Under the pieces are notes generated by a model, which made no database searches, was not told where the DNA came from, and saw only the letters and a list, made by a program, of their open reading frames with translations. Shown here one piece after another: positions 17,687 to 26,790 of a stretch of 64,000 nt of DNA. Position numbers and translations under genes: made by a program. Numbering within the stretch: position 1 is the stretch's first letter; each line of letters begins with the position of its first letter. Source of the stretch: CBEUVQ01 sp965546615 (lineage in GTDB: Bacteria; Bacillota; Desulfotomaculia; Desulfotomaculales; Desulfohalotomaculaceae); contig CBEUVQ010000010.1 in assembly GCA_965546615.1 (NCBI GenBank), positions 15,755 through 79,754 on the forward strand, given 5' to 3'.

Positions 17687-17824
17687 TCTAATTGCAGGAA
17701 TGTTATATAATATGACGAATATAGTAAAACTTAGGCTGTTAACGTATACTAAAATTCTATTAACTTTGAAGCGCACCAGTTCGGAAATGATTACCAAAGA
17801 ATACACTGAAAGGGGAGCCATAAA

Positions 17825-18391
17825 ATGTCAAACTTTGATGCAGAAAAGATTGAACAGGCGGTGCGTATGATATTAGAGGCAATTGGAGAAAATCCTGAGC
17901 GGGAGGGCCTAAAAGAAACACCTCAACGCTTGGCCAGGTTATATCAGGAAGTGTTTAGCGGATTGCATCAAGATCCGTTAGAGCACTTGGAAAAAATATT
18001 TTCCGAAGAACATGAGGAAATGGTTTTAGTTAAAGATATTCCACTATATTCGATGTGTGAACATCACTTAATACCTTTTTTTGGCAAAGCTCATGTTGCC
18101 TATATTCCCAAAGACGGCAACGTCACCGGACTTTCTAAACTGGCCCGGGTTGTGGAAGGTTATGCCCGCCGTCCGCAATTACAGGAAAGATTAACGACAC
18201 AAATAGCGGATGGGATTATGGAAAAGCTCAAACCTTACGGTGTAGTGGTGGTAATTGAAGCCGAGCACATGTGTATGACAATGCGCGGTGTAAGAAAACC
18301 CGGAACTAAGACAGTGACCTCTGCAGTTCGAGGAATTTTCAAAAAAAATGCCACCTCACGCGCAGAAGCGTTTTCAATTATTATGAGATAA
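17825..18391 (+). CDS. folE: GTP cyclohydrolase I (FolE)
   Basis: A 188-residue enzyme that converts GTP to 7,8-dihydroneopterin triphosphate, the first step to folate and related pterins. The zinc and active-site motif SMCEHHLIPF is at about residue 77, followed by GLSKLARVVEGYARRPQLQE and the late MTMRGVRKPG motif. Length and motifs are standard type IA. The ATG has AAAGGGGAG upstream. Followed by ypmA and surE at short intervals, so they probably share a transcript. Confidence 0.95.
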   Translation: MSNFDAEKIEQAVRMILEAIGENPEREGLKETPQRLARLYQEVFSGLHQDPLEHLEKIFSEEHEEMVLVKDIPLYSMCEHHLIPFFGKAHVAYIPKDGNVTGLSKLARVVEGYARRPQLQERLTTQIADGIMEKLKPYGVVVVIEAEHMCMTMRGVRKPGTKTVTSAVRGIFKKNATSRAEAFSIIMR

Positions 18392-18413
18392 AAGAGAAAG
18401 GAGAATTGAGATT

Positions 18414-18593
18414 ATGTCTGCAGAAGAAAAACGTGAACCAAAGCTGGAGATAATAGCAAATAAATCCTTTGCGTGTTACAGCGATATGTATAAAGTGGTG
18501 GATTTCTTAAACAAAACATTAAAAGAAAAAAATCTAATTTTTGGTTTAACAAAAAAAGATGAAAAAATGACGATTACTATTTATGAAACTTAG
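18414..18593 (+). CDS. YpmA-like (DUF4264) small protein
   Basis: A 59-residue ORF with a good ribosome site (AAAGGAGA) lying between folE and surE. The segment SDMYKVVDFLNKTLKEKNLI followed by FGLTKK and MTITIYET strongly recalls the YpmA/DUF4264 family of Firmicutes, whose function is unknown. Spacing of 22 and 9 bases to its neighbours supports co-transcription. Confidence 0.7.
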   Translation: MSAEEKREPKLEIIANKSFACYSDMYKVVDFLNKTLKEKNLIFGLTKKDEKMTITIYET

Positions 18594-18602
18594 GAGGCTG
18601 AG

Positions 18603-19361
18603 ATGCGTTTCTTATTATCCAATGACGATGGTATCTATGCCGAAGGTATTAAGGCTTTAAGAAAAGCGTTAGAAGAAATCGGTGAAGTAACCGTTGTTGC
18701 TCCGGACAGAGAACGCAGTGCATCCGGTCATGGTATCACTGTAACCCGTCCGCTGCGCACAAAGACAATTAAGTATAAAAACAGCAGTTCAATTGCTTAT
18801 GCCGTGGACGGAACGCCCGCAGATTGTGTGAAGCTGGGCTTGGAAGCTTTAATGAACGAGCCGCCTGATTTGGTGATTTCCGGGATCAACTTGGGGCCCA
18901 ATCTTGGTACTGATGTACTTTATTCCGGTACAGTTTCTGCAGCTTATGAAGGAGTTATCAACGGTGTTCCGGCAATTGCTGTTTCGCTGAACACATGGAC
19001 TGATCCCGATTTTAGCTACGCTGCTGAATTTGTTAAAGAATATGTTCCTAATATGCTCAAACATCCGCTTCCCCCGGGAACACTTTTAAACATTAATGTC
19101 CCACACGGCATCAAGCCTAAAGGGATTCGTGTCACAAAACTGGGTTATCGGCGCTACATTGATGTATTTGATAAACGTACCGATCCCCGCGGCAGAGTTT
19201 ATTTTTGGATGGCCGGTGAGCCAGAAGATGTTAATGCAGATGATCCTGATACAGATATCGGTGCCATTAAAAAAGGCTATATTACTATAACACCAATTCA
19301 AATTGATGTTACTCATTACGGGTTTATGTCTGAATTAAAAAAATGGCCGATAAATCAATAA
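18603..19361 (+). CDS. surE: 5'/3'-nucleotidase SurE
   Basis: A 252-residue metal-dependent phosphatase that removes the phosphate of nucleoside monophosphates. The N-terminal NDD motif (residues 7-9), SASGHGIT (about 39-46) and SGINLGPNLGTDVLYSGTVS (about 96-115) are the SurE metal- and substrate-binding signatures. AGGAGGCTGAG precedes the ATG. Ends the folE-ypmA-surE group at a bidirectional terminator. Confidence 0.95.
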   Translation: MRFLLSNDDGIYAEGIKALRKALEEIGEVTVVAPDRERSASGHGITVTRPLRTKTIKYKNSSSIAYAVDGTPADCVKLGLEALMNEPPDLVISGINLGPNLGTDVLYSGTVSAAYEGVINGVPAIAVSLNTWTDPDFSYAAEFVKEYVPNMLKHPLPPGTLLNINVPHGIKPKGIRVTKLGYRRYIDVFDKRTDPRGRVYFWMAGEPEDVNADDPDTDIGAIKKGYITITPIQIDVTHYGFMSELKKWPINQ

Positions 19362-19363
19362 CA

Positions 19364-19411
19364 AAAAAACCTACCGTTTTAGTGGCTGTGCACTAATCGG
19401 GTAGGTTTTTT
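19364..19411. terminator. Bidirectional terminator between surE and the leftward exporter gene
   Basis: Arms AAAAAACCTACC and GGTAGGTTTTTT enclose a second hairpin, TTAGTG/CACTAA. A-runs on one side and T-runs on the other let it serve both converging genes. Confidence 0.88.
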
Positions 19412-20511
19412 AGTTTGCTGCGTTGTTCAATGTTTAACCGTTCAATATCTTTTAAAAATTCCTTAATGCCGCGATTGGCTAATTTAATATCGTTAGCAAC
19501 CAACGAGACAAACATCAGAGCATGTAAAAAATGAGCGCCGGTCAATTTGTTGTGCCAGCAATCAATATATTCACTGAGCTCCTGCCAAAAACTTTCACTT
19601 ACCGGTGGCACTGATTGATATTTTTCATAAATTACCGCATTTCTAAGCTGGTAATTTAATTCGGCAAAAGATTTAACACCATGGCGTAACATCTCTAATA
19701 TTGCCTCAAATTCTCCTGTTATCGGTGGATCACCCTGTTGTTTGCGCCATTCTATTCGTTGTTCTGTAGCTATATATGTATCTCTGCTGCTGTGATATAT
19801 ATTTGCGTTATAGTTGATAAACCGCTCATAAATTAAAACTTTATGATTAAAATCCACCTGCCTGCCTAATTGTTCCTTATAAAATTCTAAGTAACTACGG
19901 CTTTCACGCAGCAATCCTTTAATTTCTTCCCTTTTTATTTGAAAAGACTTATCATCAAATAAATTGAGATCAATAAAGCGCTCAACCGATTCTGTAAAAA
20001 AATCAGATGTGGCAGTATTTAATTTTTCCAATACTTGAAGTAATTTGTCTTTATAATTTGGTGGGGCTATCAAAACATTAACACCCAGTGCAGTGATTAG
20101 TCCGACAAAAATTACATAGGAGCGGCTTACAGCATGGGCAATAAAATCATGTTTCGGTGCGTCTAAAATAAATATTGCTGCCACCACGCCCATAGCAATG
20201 GTTTGAGTTAAACCAAGCTTTTTATTGACACTGATGACGATAACGGTGATGAGAGCCATTTGCACAGGCCCGGAACCGATGATATAACCAAAAATTAAAG
20301 CGATAACCACCGAAACAACATGTGTAAGAACTTGTTCACCGGCATTTTTAAAAGAACGATACACAGAAGGTTGAATATTAATTAAAGCAGTAACTGCGGC
20401 AAATATTTTAGGCTCAATTTTTAAAAGATCAGCGAAAAATAACGATAAGCCAACCGCTAAACCTGTTTTAAGGATTCTTGCGCCAAATGGTATGGGAATT
20501 TTAAAATTCAA
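19393..20511 (-). CDS. Aromatic acid exporter (ArAE/FUSC) family membrane protein
   Basis: A protein of about 372 residues with a hydrophobic N-terminal half of several membrane segments (GARILKTGLAVGLSLFFADL, then the family's AVTALINIQPSVYRSFKNA) and a soluble helical C-terminal half. This matches the Firmicute aromatic acid exporter family (PF06081). Substrate is unproven. I take the start as TTG at 20511, 9 bases from AAGGCGGTG; a GTG at 20523 is also in frame but overlaps that ribosome site. Convergent with surE. Confidence 0.78.
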   Translation of the reverse strand: MNFKIPIPFGARILKTGLAVGLSLFFADLLKIEPKIFAAVTALINIQPSVYRSFKNAGEQVLTHVVSVVIALIFGYIIGSGPVQMALITVIVISVNKKLGLTQTIAMGVVAAIFILDAPKHDFIAHAVSRSYVIFVGLITALGVNVLIAPPNYKDKLLQVLEKLNTATSDFFTESVERFIDLNLFDDKSFQIKREEIKGLLRESRSYLEFYKEQLGRQVDFNHKVLIYERFINYNANIYHSSRDTYIATEQRIEWRKQQGDPPITGEFEAILEMLRHGVKSFAELNYQLRNAVIYEKYQSVPPVSESFWQELSEYIDCWHNKLTGAHFLHALMFVSLVANDIKLANRGIKEFLKDIERLNIEQRSKLKNLPD

Positions 20512-20684
20512 CTGGTAATGCACCGCCTTAAAAAAATGAAAGTCTACATACCTATTGTATACAGACTTTATCCAACTGGATAACAGTATTTTGACCTACC
20601 AAATTATATTCCTAATTACTGCAAAATGCAATATTGCTGTAAGTTATACTATGTTGGCGCATTTTTAAATTAATTAAGATTAAC

Positions 20685-22244
20685 TTATTTGAGTAATATT
20701 TTTTGCATTATTTTTGCAATCCACTGTTTATCATGCTTTGTGAAAGCACCACAAAACAGTAAAGTTAAAAAATAAACTGTTGTGCTGAAAAAAACAATTA
20801 AGAGTACTGCCAATAAATGTGTTTGGCAGCTAATTAATAGATATGTTTTAATCAGCCAAATTGAAGATGCCATCACTAAGCCGGAAAATAAAGGCTTAAA
20901 AACGGAATTGGTAAAATACATTCTAAAGCGAATCAGCTTTTTTAAATCAGCATAATTTAAGCAGGCCATTACAATGTAAAACAGCGCAATGGCTGCTGCC
21001 GTACCGTTAAGATTAAGCCGGGGCATGGCAGTCAAATAGTATATACCAATAATTTTAAAAGAAGAAGCAATCACTAAATTTTTAAAAGGCTTTGCTGCTT
21101 CACCCAAACCTTGCAGAATACCGGTGATGGTTTGTGATAAGTATAAAAACATTCCGCCGATTGCCATAATCGCTAAACTTAAGCCGGCTTCGGGATAACC
21201 AAAAAGCACATCACACAACTCTCGGGGGATTGTTAAAAACAAGACTATACAGGGTATTCCGGCCATATTAGTCAGCCTAATTGCCTCTGATGTTCGTGAT
21301 TGAACTAATCTAAAGTTATTTTGAGCGAGTGCCTCTGAAACTGCAGGTATTAATGCAGTATATAATGCAATAGTAATTATGCTGGGAGTAAGCAGCAGTG
21401 TTTGTGAAATACCCACCAATTTACCATAAGCAGCTGTCGCTTGCTGCAGCGTCATACCGCTGACTTCAAGCCGCTGAGGAATCAATGCTGCATCAATAGT
21501 CATTAAAGCGCTGGATACAAATCTCGTTAATGTTACCGGTATACTTAAAGAAAACGTTCGCTTAAAAATGCTTCTTCGTCTTTCTGAACATATCCCTCGC
21601 CGAGGGGGTTGCGGTCGGAAGCGAAGATAAACAAATAACATACTTAAAAGTCCGATTAGTTCCCCGCAAACTACCCCCAGGGAAATACCAATTGCCGCAT
21701 ATTCAACTCCCCGAGGTAATAATAAATAAGCAATTAATAACCCGGCACTGACTCTGACCAGCTGCTCCAAAGTTTGGGTTACTGCTGTCGGTGTCATTTG
21801 CTGCAAACCTTGAAAAAAGCCTCTGAATGCCGAACATACACTGCAAATTAAAATGCCGGGGGCTAAAGCTAAGAAACTGTAATATACTTTGGGATTGGGA
21901 AAGTAATAATCCATTAATAAAGGTGCACATAATATTAAGCCAAATGTAAACAATGTTCCGGATGCAATGAGAATTGCAAGACAGAAATAAAAAATTCTAT
22001 AAGCACCTCGCAGATTATTACGAGCCACTTCTTCAGCAACAAGTTTAGATATTGCCACCGGTATACCCATGGTAGAAACAACTAAAATTAATACATAGAG
22101 AGGGTAGGCCATGTTAAACAGACCGACACCTTCCGGCTTAATCAGTCGAATGACTATAATCTGATAAGAAAACCCAATTATCTTGTTTATAAAGCTCGCT
22201 AAAAATAATATCAGTGCACCATAGACAAATGATTGTTTTTTCAT
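20685..22244 (-). CDS. spoVB: Stage V sporulation protein B-like lipid II/polysaccharide flippase
   Basis: A 519-residue MOP-superfamily protein with about 14 membrane helices. The N-terminus (LASFINKIIGFSYQIIVIRL, KPEGVGLFNMAYPLY, and VAISKLVAEEVARNN) is diagnostic for SpoVB/MurJ-like flippases of sporeformers. It is thought to move peptidoglycan precursors across the forespore membrane for cortex synthesis. AAGGGG precedes the ATG. It is transcribed away from the EF-G-like gene. A general polysaccharide flippase is the alternative. Confidence 0.85.
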   Translation of the reverse strand: MKKQSFVYGALILFLASFINKIIGFSYQIIVIRLIKPEGVGLFNMAYPLYVLILVVSTMGIPVAISKLVAEEVARNNLRGAYRIFYFCLAILIASGTLFTFGLILCAPLLMDYYFPNPKVYYSFLALAPGILICSVCSAFRGFFQGLQQMTPTAVTQTLEQLVRVSAGLLIAYLLLPRGVEYAAIGISLGVVCGELIGLLSMLFVYLRFRPQPPRRGICSERRRSIFKRTFSLSIPVTLTRFVSSALMTIDAALIPQRLEVSGMTLQQATAAYGKLVGISQTLLLTPSIITIALYTALIPAVSEALAQNNFRLVQSRTSEAIRLTNMAGIPCIVLFLTIPRELCDVLFGYPEAGLSLAIMAIGGMFLYLSQTITGILQGLGEAAKPFKNLVIASSFKIIGIYYLTAMPRLNLNGTAAAIALFYIVMACLNYADLKKLIRFRMYFTNSVFKPLFSGLVMASSIWLIKTYLLISCQTHLLAVLLIVFFSTTVYFLTLLFCGAFTKHDKQWIAKIMQKILLK

Positions 22245-22560
22245 GAAAATACCCCTTGTATATTACTGCTAACATGTCTATGCCGCTTCTTATTTCGCTA
22301 TGTGAGTGAACTTATCAAAAAAAAAAAGATAATTCGCTATATTCACAAGGATATTTAACTGCGTTTGTAGAATAAGTCACATAGATATTAAATTTCGGTT
22401 AAAAAATGTTTAACCAAAAAATAATTAGCACTAATTTTTGCACTTGTTTTGCTATTTGAGCAATTTTTTGTGCCAAAATTACCTTTTTTTGGACATAATA
22501 CAAATAGCATGCAAGTTGAAAGATTATCATAAAAAAAGTGATGTAAAGGAGGCGGTTTTT
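22245..22560. other. AT-rich divergent intergenic region with a palindrome
   Basis: This 316-base gap holds the promoters of spoVB (left) and the EF-G-like gene (right). It contains a perfect 7-5-7 palindrome GGTTAAA/TTTAACC at 22397-22415 and a run of 11 A near 22318. An upstream extension of the EF-G frame from 22438 has no ribosome site. I see no RNA gene or confident promoter. Confidence 0.4.
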
Positions 22561-24567
22561 ATGGAAAAATACTATTCAGAAAAGATCCGTAACCTAGCCT
22601 TAGTAGGACATGGCGGCACCGGTAAAACATCACTGGTGGAAACAATGATTTTTAACACGGGATCTCTTTCTCGTATCGGCCGTGTCGAAGATGGCAATAC
22701 CGTGTCAGATTACCATCCTGAAGAAGTGCAGCGCCAGTCCAGTGTGCATACCAGTTTAGTTCCGGTAGAGTGGAAAGGCGTTAAATTAAATTTATTGGAT
22801 ACACCCGGTTTTTCTGATTTTATTGGTGAAGTCAGAGGGGCTTTGCGTGTTGCGGACAGTGCAATGTTTGTATTCTCTGCTGTAGATGGAGTACAGGTGC
22901 AGCATGAATTAATCTGGAAATCAGTGAGAAAAGCAGGTTTACCGAGATTGGCATTTGTTAACAAGATGGATCGCGAAAATGCAAATTTTGGTAAAATGCT
23001 GGATGAAATGAACACTAAACTAGGCGGAAATTTTGTGCCGATTACTTTTCCGATAGGTGAAGCTCTTGATTTTAAAGGAATAGTAGATGTTTTAAAAGAG
23101 AAGGCTTATGAATTTTCTAATGATGGCAAACCAAAAGAAATTGCTATTCCCGATGACCTTAAAGATCAAGTGGCAGAATACCGTGAAAAACTGATAGAAG
23201 CAGCGGCGGAAGGCGACGATGATTTGACAATGAAATATCTTGAAGGGGAAGAACTTACTGCTGAAGAGATTAAGGACGGTTTAAGAAAATCCATCGCCTC
23301 TGCTAATGTAATACCGGTATTATGCGGATCTGCAGTTAAAAATATGGCTGTTGTTAATCTTGCTGATTTTGCGGCTGAATATTTGCCGGCACCAAAAGTT
23401 GAAGAAGGTGCAGTGGCTGCTTTAGTTTTCAAAACTTTGGCCGACCCTTATGTGGGAAGAATGAACTTCATTCGGGTTTACCGCGGTACCTTTAAGTCCG
23501 ATACACAGGTATATAATCCCAATAAGGAAAAGAATGAAAAAGTTGGGCAAGTGCTGTTTGTCCGCGGAAAACAATCTGAATCTACTCAGGAAGTTGTTTG
23601 TGGTGACTTGGCAGTTGTGGTTAAATTAACAAACACTGTTTCGGGTGAAACACTATGCGACAAAGACAATGTAGAAATTTTAGACGGTATTGACTTCCCG
23701 GTTCCCAACTATACAATTGCCATAGCGCCGAAGAGTAAAAATGACGAAGATAAATTAGGGGATGCCGTACACAAACTTCTGGAAGAAGATATGTCCTTAA
23801 AGGTTGAAAAGAATATAGCCACTAAACAAACACTGCTGACCGGTATGGGGGAAGCCCATTTAAATATTGTTATTAATAAGCTGAAGCAGCGCTATGGTGT
23901 AGATGTGCTTACTGAAGAACCTAAAGTGCCTTATCGTGAAACAATTCGGGCGAAAGTGGATGCTGAAGGTAAACACAAGAAGCAATCCGGCGGCCGTGGT
24001 CAGTATGGTCACGTTTGGATTACTTTTGAACCACTAAGCGACGGTGAATTTGAATTCCACGAAAAAATCTTTGGCGGTTCAGTGCCGCGCAACTTCTTCC
24101 CGGCAGTTGAAAAAGGCCTGCGGGAATCAATGTTAGAAGGCGTTTTGGCCGGTTATCCCACAACCGGTATCAAAGCAACTTTATTTGACGGCTCTTATCA
24201 CAGTGTAGACTCGTCGGAAATGGCTTTTAAGATTGCTGCATCGCTGGCATTTAAGAAAGCTGTGCCCATGGCTAAACCGGCACTGCTGGAGCCGATTATG
24301 TACGTGGAAGTTACTGTTCCGGATGAGTTTATGGGTGATATCATTGGTGACTTTAACACCAAGCGCGGTCGGGTTTTAGGTACCGATCAGACTGAAGACG
24401 GTACTGTTATCAAAGCTCACGTTCCGCTTGCAGAGATGTTCAAATACGCCAATGACTTAAAGTCAATGACCCAGGGTCGGGGACAATTTAAAATGGAATT
24501 CTACAGCTACGAAGATGTTCCGAGCAATTTGGCAGAAAAAATTATCGCTAAAGCAAAAGAAGCATAA
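22561..24567 (+). CDS. EF-G-like GTPase (EF-G2 type)
   Basis: A 668-residue translational GTPase with all EF-G domains, but its G1 loop reads GHGGTGKTS rather than the canonical AHIDAGKTT. G3 DTPG (about residue 79) and G4 NKMD (about 139) are intact; domain IV (SGGRGQYGHV) and domain V follow. Genuine EF-G is usually encoded with rpsL and rpsG; this stand-alone form is the widespread EF-G-like paralogue whose role is unclear. GGAGGCGG sets the ATG at 22561. Single-gene unit ending in a terminator. Confidence 0.85.
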   Translation: MEKYYSEKIRNLALVGHGGTGKTSLVETMIFNTGSLSRIGRVEDGNTVSDYHPEEVQRQSSVHTSLVPVEWKGVKLNLLDTPGFSDFIGEVRGALRVADSAMFVFSAVDGVQVQHELIWKSVRKAGLPRLAFVNKMDRENANFGKMLDEMNTKLGGNFVPITFPIGEALDFKGIVDVLKEKAYEFSNDGKPKEIAIPDDLKDQVAEYREKLIEAAAEGDDDLTMKYLEGEELTAEEIKDGLRKSIASANVIPVLCGSAVKNMAVVNLADFAAEYLPAPKVEEGAVAALVFKTLADPYVGRMNFIRVYRGTFKSDTQVYNPNKEKNEKVGQVLFVRGKQSESTQEVVCGDLAVVVKLTNTVSGETLCDKDNVEILDGIDFPVPNYTIAIAPKSKNDEDKLGDAVHKLLEEDMSLKVEKNIATKQTLLTGMGEAHLNIVINKLKQRYGVDVLTEEPKVPYRETIRAKVDAEGKHKKQSGGRGQYGHVWITFEPLSDGEFEFHEKIFGGSVPRNFFPAVEKGLRESMLEGVLAGYPTTGIKATLFDGSYHSVDSSEMAFKIAASLAFKKAVPMAKPALLEPIMYVEVTVPDEFMGDIIGDFNTKRGRVLGTDQTEDGTVIKAHVPLAEMFKYANDLKSMTQGRGQFKMEFYSYEDVPSNLAEKIIAKAKEA

Positions 24568-24573
24568 AGAGGA

Positions 24574-24616
24574 AATAAAACCGGAGGTTTGCTTAAAACC
24601 CCCGGTTTTATTATCT
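24574..24616 (+). terminator. Terminator of the EF-G-like gene
   Basis: AATAAAACCGG (24574-24584) pairs with CCGGTTTTATT (24602-24612); an A-rich flank and T-rich tail surround it. Confidence 0.85.
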
Positions 24617-24682
24617 TTTATTTTTGTCGGTGTTTTTCAGCAAAGGTTCTAATCAGCACCGATTCCTCACACTGATTATAAG

Positions 24683-24859
24683 CTAATTGTTTCTTTTTTT
24701 GTTTTTCTTTTCTTTTTTAGTTTTTGGGGTAATGTCGCTGCCGAACTCAAACCGCTCAAACTGCTGCTTTTTGTTTTTGTTGTTTGTTTGGGTTTGGGAA
24801 GCTAGTTCGGAACCAAATTCAAACTTCCTTTGTGTTTGCTTTTCATTTTGCTTTTTCAA
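24683..24859 (-). CDS. Gamma-type small acid-soluble spore protein
   Basis: A 58-residue protein read leftwards from TTG at 24859, 6 bases after GAGGGGGT. Two repeats, FEFGSELASQTQ (13-24) and FEFGSDIT (37-44), resemble the FGTEFASET repeat units of SspE. The protein is rich in Gln, Asn and Lys, as in gamma-SASPs, which act as amino-acid stores degraded at germination. A longer ORF to 25009 would run through a terminator and is rejected. Only two short repeats are present, so the protein is smaller than Bacillus SspE (about 84 residues). No convincing sigma-G promoter was found. Confidence 0.65.
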   Translation of the reverse strand: MKKQNEKQTQRKFEFGSELASQTQTNNKNKKQQFERFEFGSDITPKTKKEKKNKKRNN

Positions 24860-24975
24860 ACTAAATACCCCCTCATAAATATTTTTAAGAAACCCGATTA
24901 TATTTTTCCCGCTGAACAGCAAAAAAACCATTATAATTGTGGTTATTCTGGAAAATTTAAAAATAACTTTGCCGC

Positions 24976-25052
24976 TAAAAATAAAAAAATTAGACTCAAC
25001 AAAAAACACCGCTTCCAGGCTCTTCAGCCTAAAAGCGGCATTTTGTTGAGTC
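24976..25052 (-). terminator. Compound terminator of the first tRNA-Trp gene
   Basis: An outer 12-base stem (24993-25004 with 25041-25052) encloses an inner CCGCTT/AAGCGG stem. Read leftwards it ends in T-rich sequence, placing it just downstream of the tRNA. Confidence 0.8.
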
Positions 25053-25058
25053 TTTGTT

Positions 25059-25134
25059 TGGCAGGGGAGACAGGACTTGAACCCGCAGCACCCGGTTTTG
25101 GAGACCGGTGCTCTACCAATTGAGCTACTCCCCT
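25059..25134 (-). tRNA. tRNA-Trp (anticodon CCA), copy 1
   Basis: A 76-base cloverleaf with acceptor AGGGGAG/CTCCCCT, D-arm AGCTCAATTGGTAGAGC, anticodon stem CCGGT/ACCGG with loop CTCCAAA, a TTCAAGT T-loop, discriminator G and an encoded CCA end. Confidence 0.95.
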
Positions 25135-25293
25135 AAAAATATCGTCACCAGCTATTATTTTATAATAAAAGTTAGCACAAGTAAAGAAAAAAATATTTCC
25201 AAATAATTGTTTTTGTTATCCGCTGTTTGGTTCTAATAATGATTGTCAGCGAATAATAATGTTACAAAAAAATTAAGGAGTTGAGTTATCGGC

Positions 25294-25425
25294 ATGATTA
25301 AATTAATTAAGCGGTTAATGCGCTGTCGTGTTGTAATGATAAACTTTGATGAAAAACCAACCGTAATGCGCTCAGATTTATTGCAGCCCAGAACACATTA
25401 CCGCAAAAGAGTTAAGCTTTCATAA
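25294..25425 (+). CDS. Small basic hypothetical protein (43 aa)
   Basis: A 43-residue ORF between the two tRNA-Trp genes and on the opposite strand. AAGGAG lies 12 bases before the ATG, a slightly long spacing. The product is basic (10 Lys/Arg), starts MIKLIKRLMRCRVVM and has no known motif. It is followed 17 bases later by a strong terminator, which supports expression. Function unknown. Confidence 0.5.
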   Translation: MIKLIKRLMRCRVVMINFDEKPTVMRSDLLQPRTHYRKRVKLS

Positions 25426-25442
25426 TTATCAAGATAATATAT

Positions 25443-25480
25443 AAAAAAACGCTGATGCAAAACTGCACCAGCGTTTTTTT
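25443..25480. terminator. Bidirectional terminator between small ORF and second tRNA-Trp
   Basis: Perfect 12-base arms (25443-25454 and 25469-25480) with A-run and T-run flanks, plus an inner TGCA/TGCA stem. It can end the rightward small ORF and the leftward tRNA. Confidence 0.88.
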
Positions 25481-25486
25481 GTTGTT

Positions 25487-25562
25487 TGGCAGGGGAGACA
25501 GGACTTGAACCCGCAACACCCGGTTTTGGAGACCGGTGCTCTACCAATTGAGCTACTCCCCT
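25487..25562 (-). tRNA. tRNA-Trp (anticodon CCA), copy 2
   Basis: Identical to copy 1 except for one base in the variable loop. Same CTCCAAA anticodon loop, discriminator G and encoded CCA. Confidence 0.95.
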
Positions 25563-25726
25563 AAAATTTCAGGCAAATAGTATTATAAAATAAGTGCAGC
25601 AATTAGTCAAGAAAAAATATTACAAATCTTAATCCTTTGAAGGTAATGCTGCTTCATGTAAAAAGACAAGGAATTTGCTTTTTTTATCCGAATATAATAT
25701 TCATATAAATTACCGGAGGTGTCAAC

Positions 25727-26665
25727 ATGACCCTAAAAATAGCTGTATTATATGGAGGCAAATCAACGGAGAGAGAAGTATCATTGAAAAGTGGGGCAGC
25801 TGTCTATAACGCTTTAATTGCTAAAGGATATCAAGCTGTTAAAATTGATACTGCTGATGCAGATTTTATAGAACAACTGCAGAAACAAAAAATTGATTTA
25901 GCATTTTTGGCTCTGCATGGAAAGTATGGTGAAGACGGGACTATACAGGGCCTTTTGGAAATCCTGGGTATCCCATATACCGGTTCAGGGGTTTTGGCCA
26001 GCTCAGTGGCTATGAATAAAATAACCACTAAAAAATTATTGCAGGCTGATGACATTCCTACACCAGATTTCTGCATTTATACAAAACAAGATCTGGAAGA
26101 AAGAGAAACAGACAGCATCTGCAATGAAATAATTGGCCGTTTATCACTTCCGGTAGTAGTTAAAGCACCCACCCAAGGCTCCACTATTGGTATATCTATT
26201 GTGAAGAAAAAAGATGAACTGCCGTATGCGTTAAAACAATCTTTTAATTATGACAGCACTATTATGGTTGAAAAATTTATTGCCGGAACAGAGGTTACAG
26301 TTACCGTTATCGGCAACGATCAGCTGCAGGTACTGCCGCAGATAGAAATCGTTTCCGCTACCGGGGTATATGATTACCACGCTAAATATACCGTAGGAAT
26401 GAGCAAGCATATTATTCCACCACGGTTACCGGAAAAACAGCAGAAGGTAATTGCTGAATTGGCACTTAAAACCTATCGTGTAATTGGCTGCCGAGGACTG
26501 GGGCGGGTTGATTTTATCGTTGACTCGGACGGTAAAGCATATGTGCTTGAGGTAAATACCTTACCCGGAATGACGGAAACCAGCTTGGTGCCTGACTCTG
26601 CACGCGCTGCCGAAATTGATTTTCCGGATTTAATAGAGAAACTGGTTAATTATGCTTTGGATTGA
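25727..26665 (+). CDS. ddl: D-alanine--D-alanine ligase
   Basis: A 312-residue ATP-grasp enzyme that joins two D-alanines for the peptidoglycan precursor. Motifs present: YGGKSTEREVSLKSG (about 9-23), HGKYGEDGTIQGLLE (about 63), ATP-grasp VVKAPTQGSTIGI (about 144) and the Mg-binding EVNTLPGMTETSL (about 282). The length is typical. GGAGGTG precedes the ATG. Monocistronic, ending in a terminator. Confidence 0.95.
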   Translation: MTLKIAVLYGGKSTEREVSLKSGAAVYNALIAKGYQAVKIDTADADFIEQLQKQKIDLAFLALHGKYGEDGTIQGLLEILGIPYTGSGVLASSVAMNKITTKKLLQADDIPTPDFCIYTKQDLEERETDSICNEIIGRLSLPVVVKAPTQGSTIGISIVKKKDELPYALKQSFNYDSTIMVEKFIAGTEVTVTVIGNDQLQVLPQIEIVSATGVYDYHAKYTVGMSKHIIPPRLPEKQQKVIAELALKTYRVIGCRGLGRVDFIVDSDGKAYVLEVNTLPGMTETSLVPDSARAAEIDFPDLIEKLVNYALD

Positions 26666-26679
26666 CAAGATCATTTAGA

Positions 26680-26710
26680 AGAAGAGACGTGCCATCGTCT
26701 CTTTTTTCTT
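26680..26710 (+). terminator. Terminator of ddl
   Basis: AGAGACG (26683-26689) pairs with CGTCTCT (26696-26702) and runs into TTTTTCTT. Confidence 0.88.
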
Positions 26711-26790
26711 ATTTTTAAAAGTTTTGGAAGGATATTAACCAGTTAATAGAGAAAAAAATAACTTCAAATAATGGTAATGGGGGTGGATTT

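Noticed and set aside
22438..22560. N-terminal extension of the EF-G-like protein
   Set aside because: No ribosome site at the upstream start; GGAGGCGG sits before ATG 22561 and the protein then begins like its family.
24860..25009. N-terminal extension of the gamma-SASP frame
   Set aside because: It would translate the tRNA terminator; the TTG at 24859 has a proper ribosome site and gives SASP-like sequence from the start.
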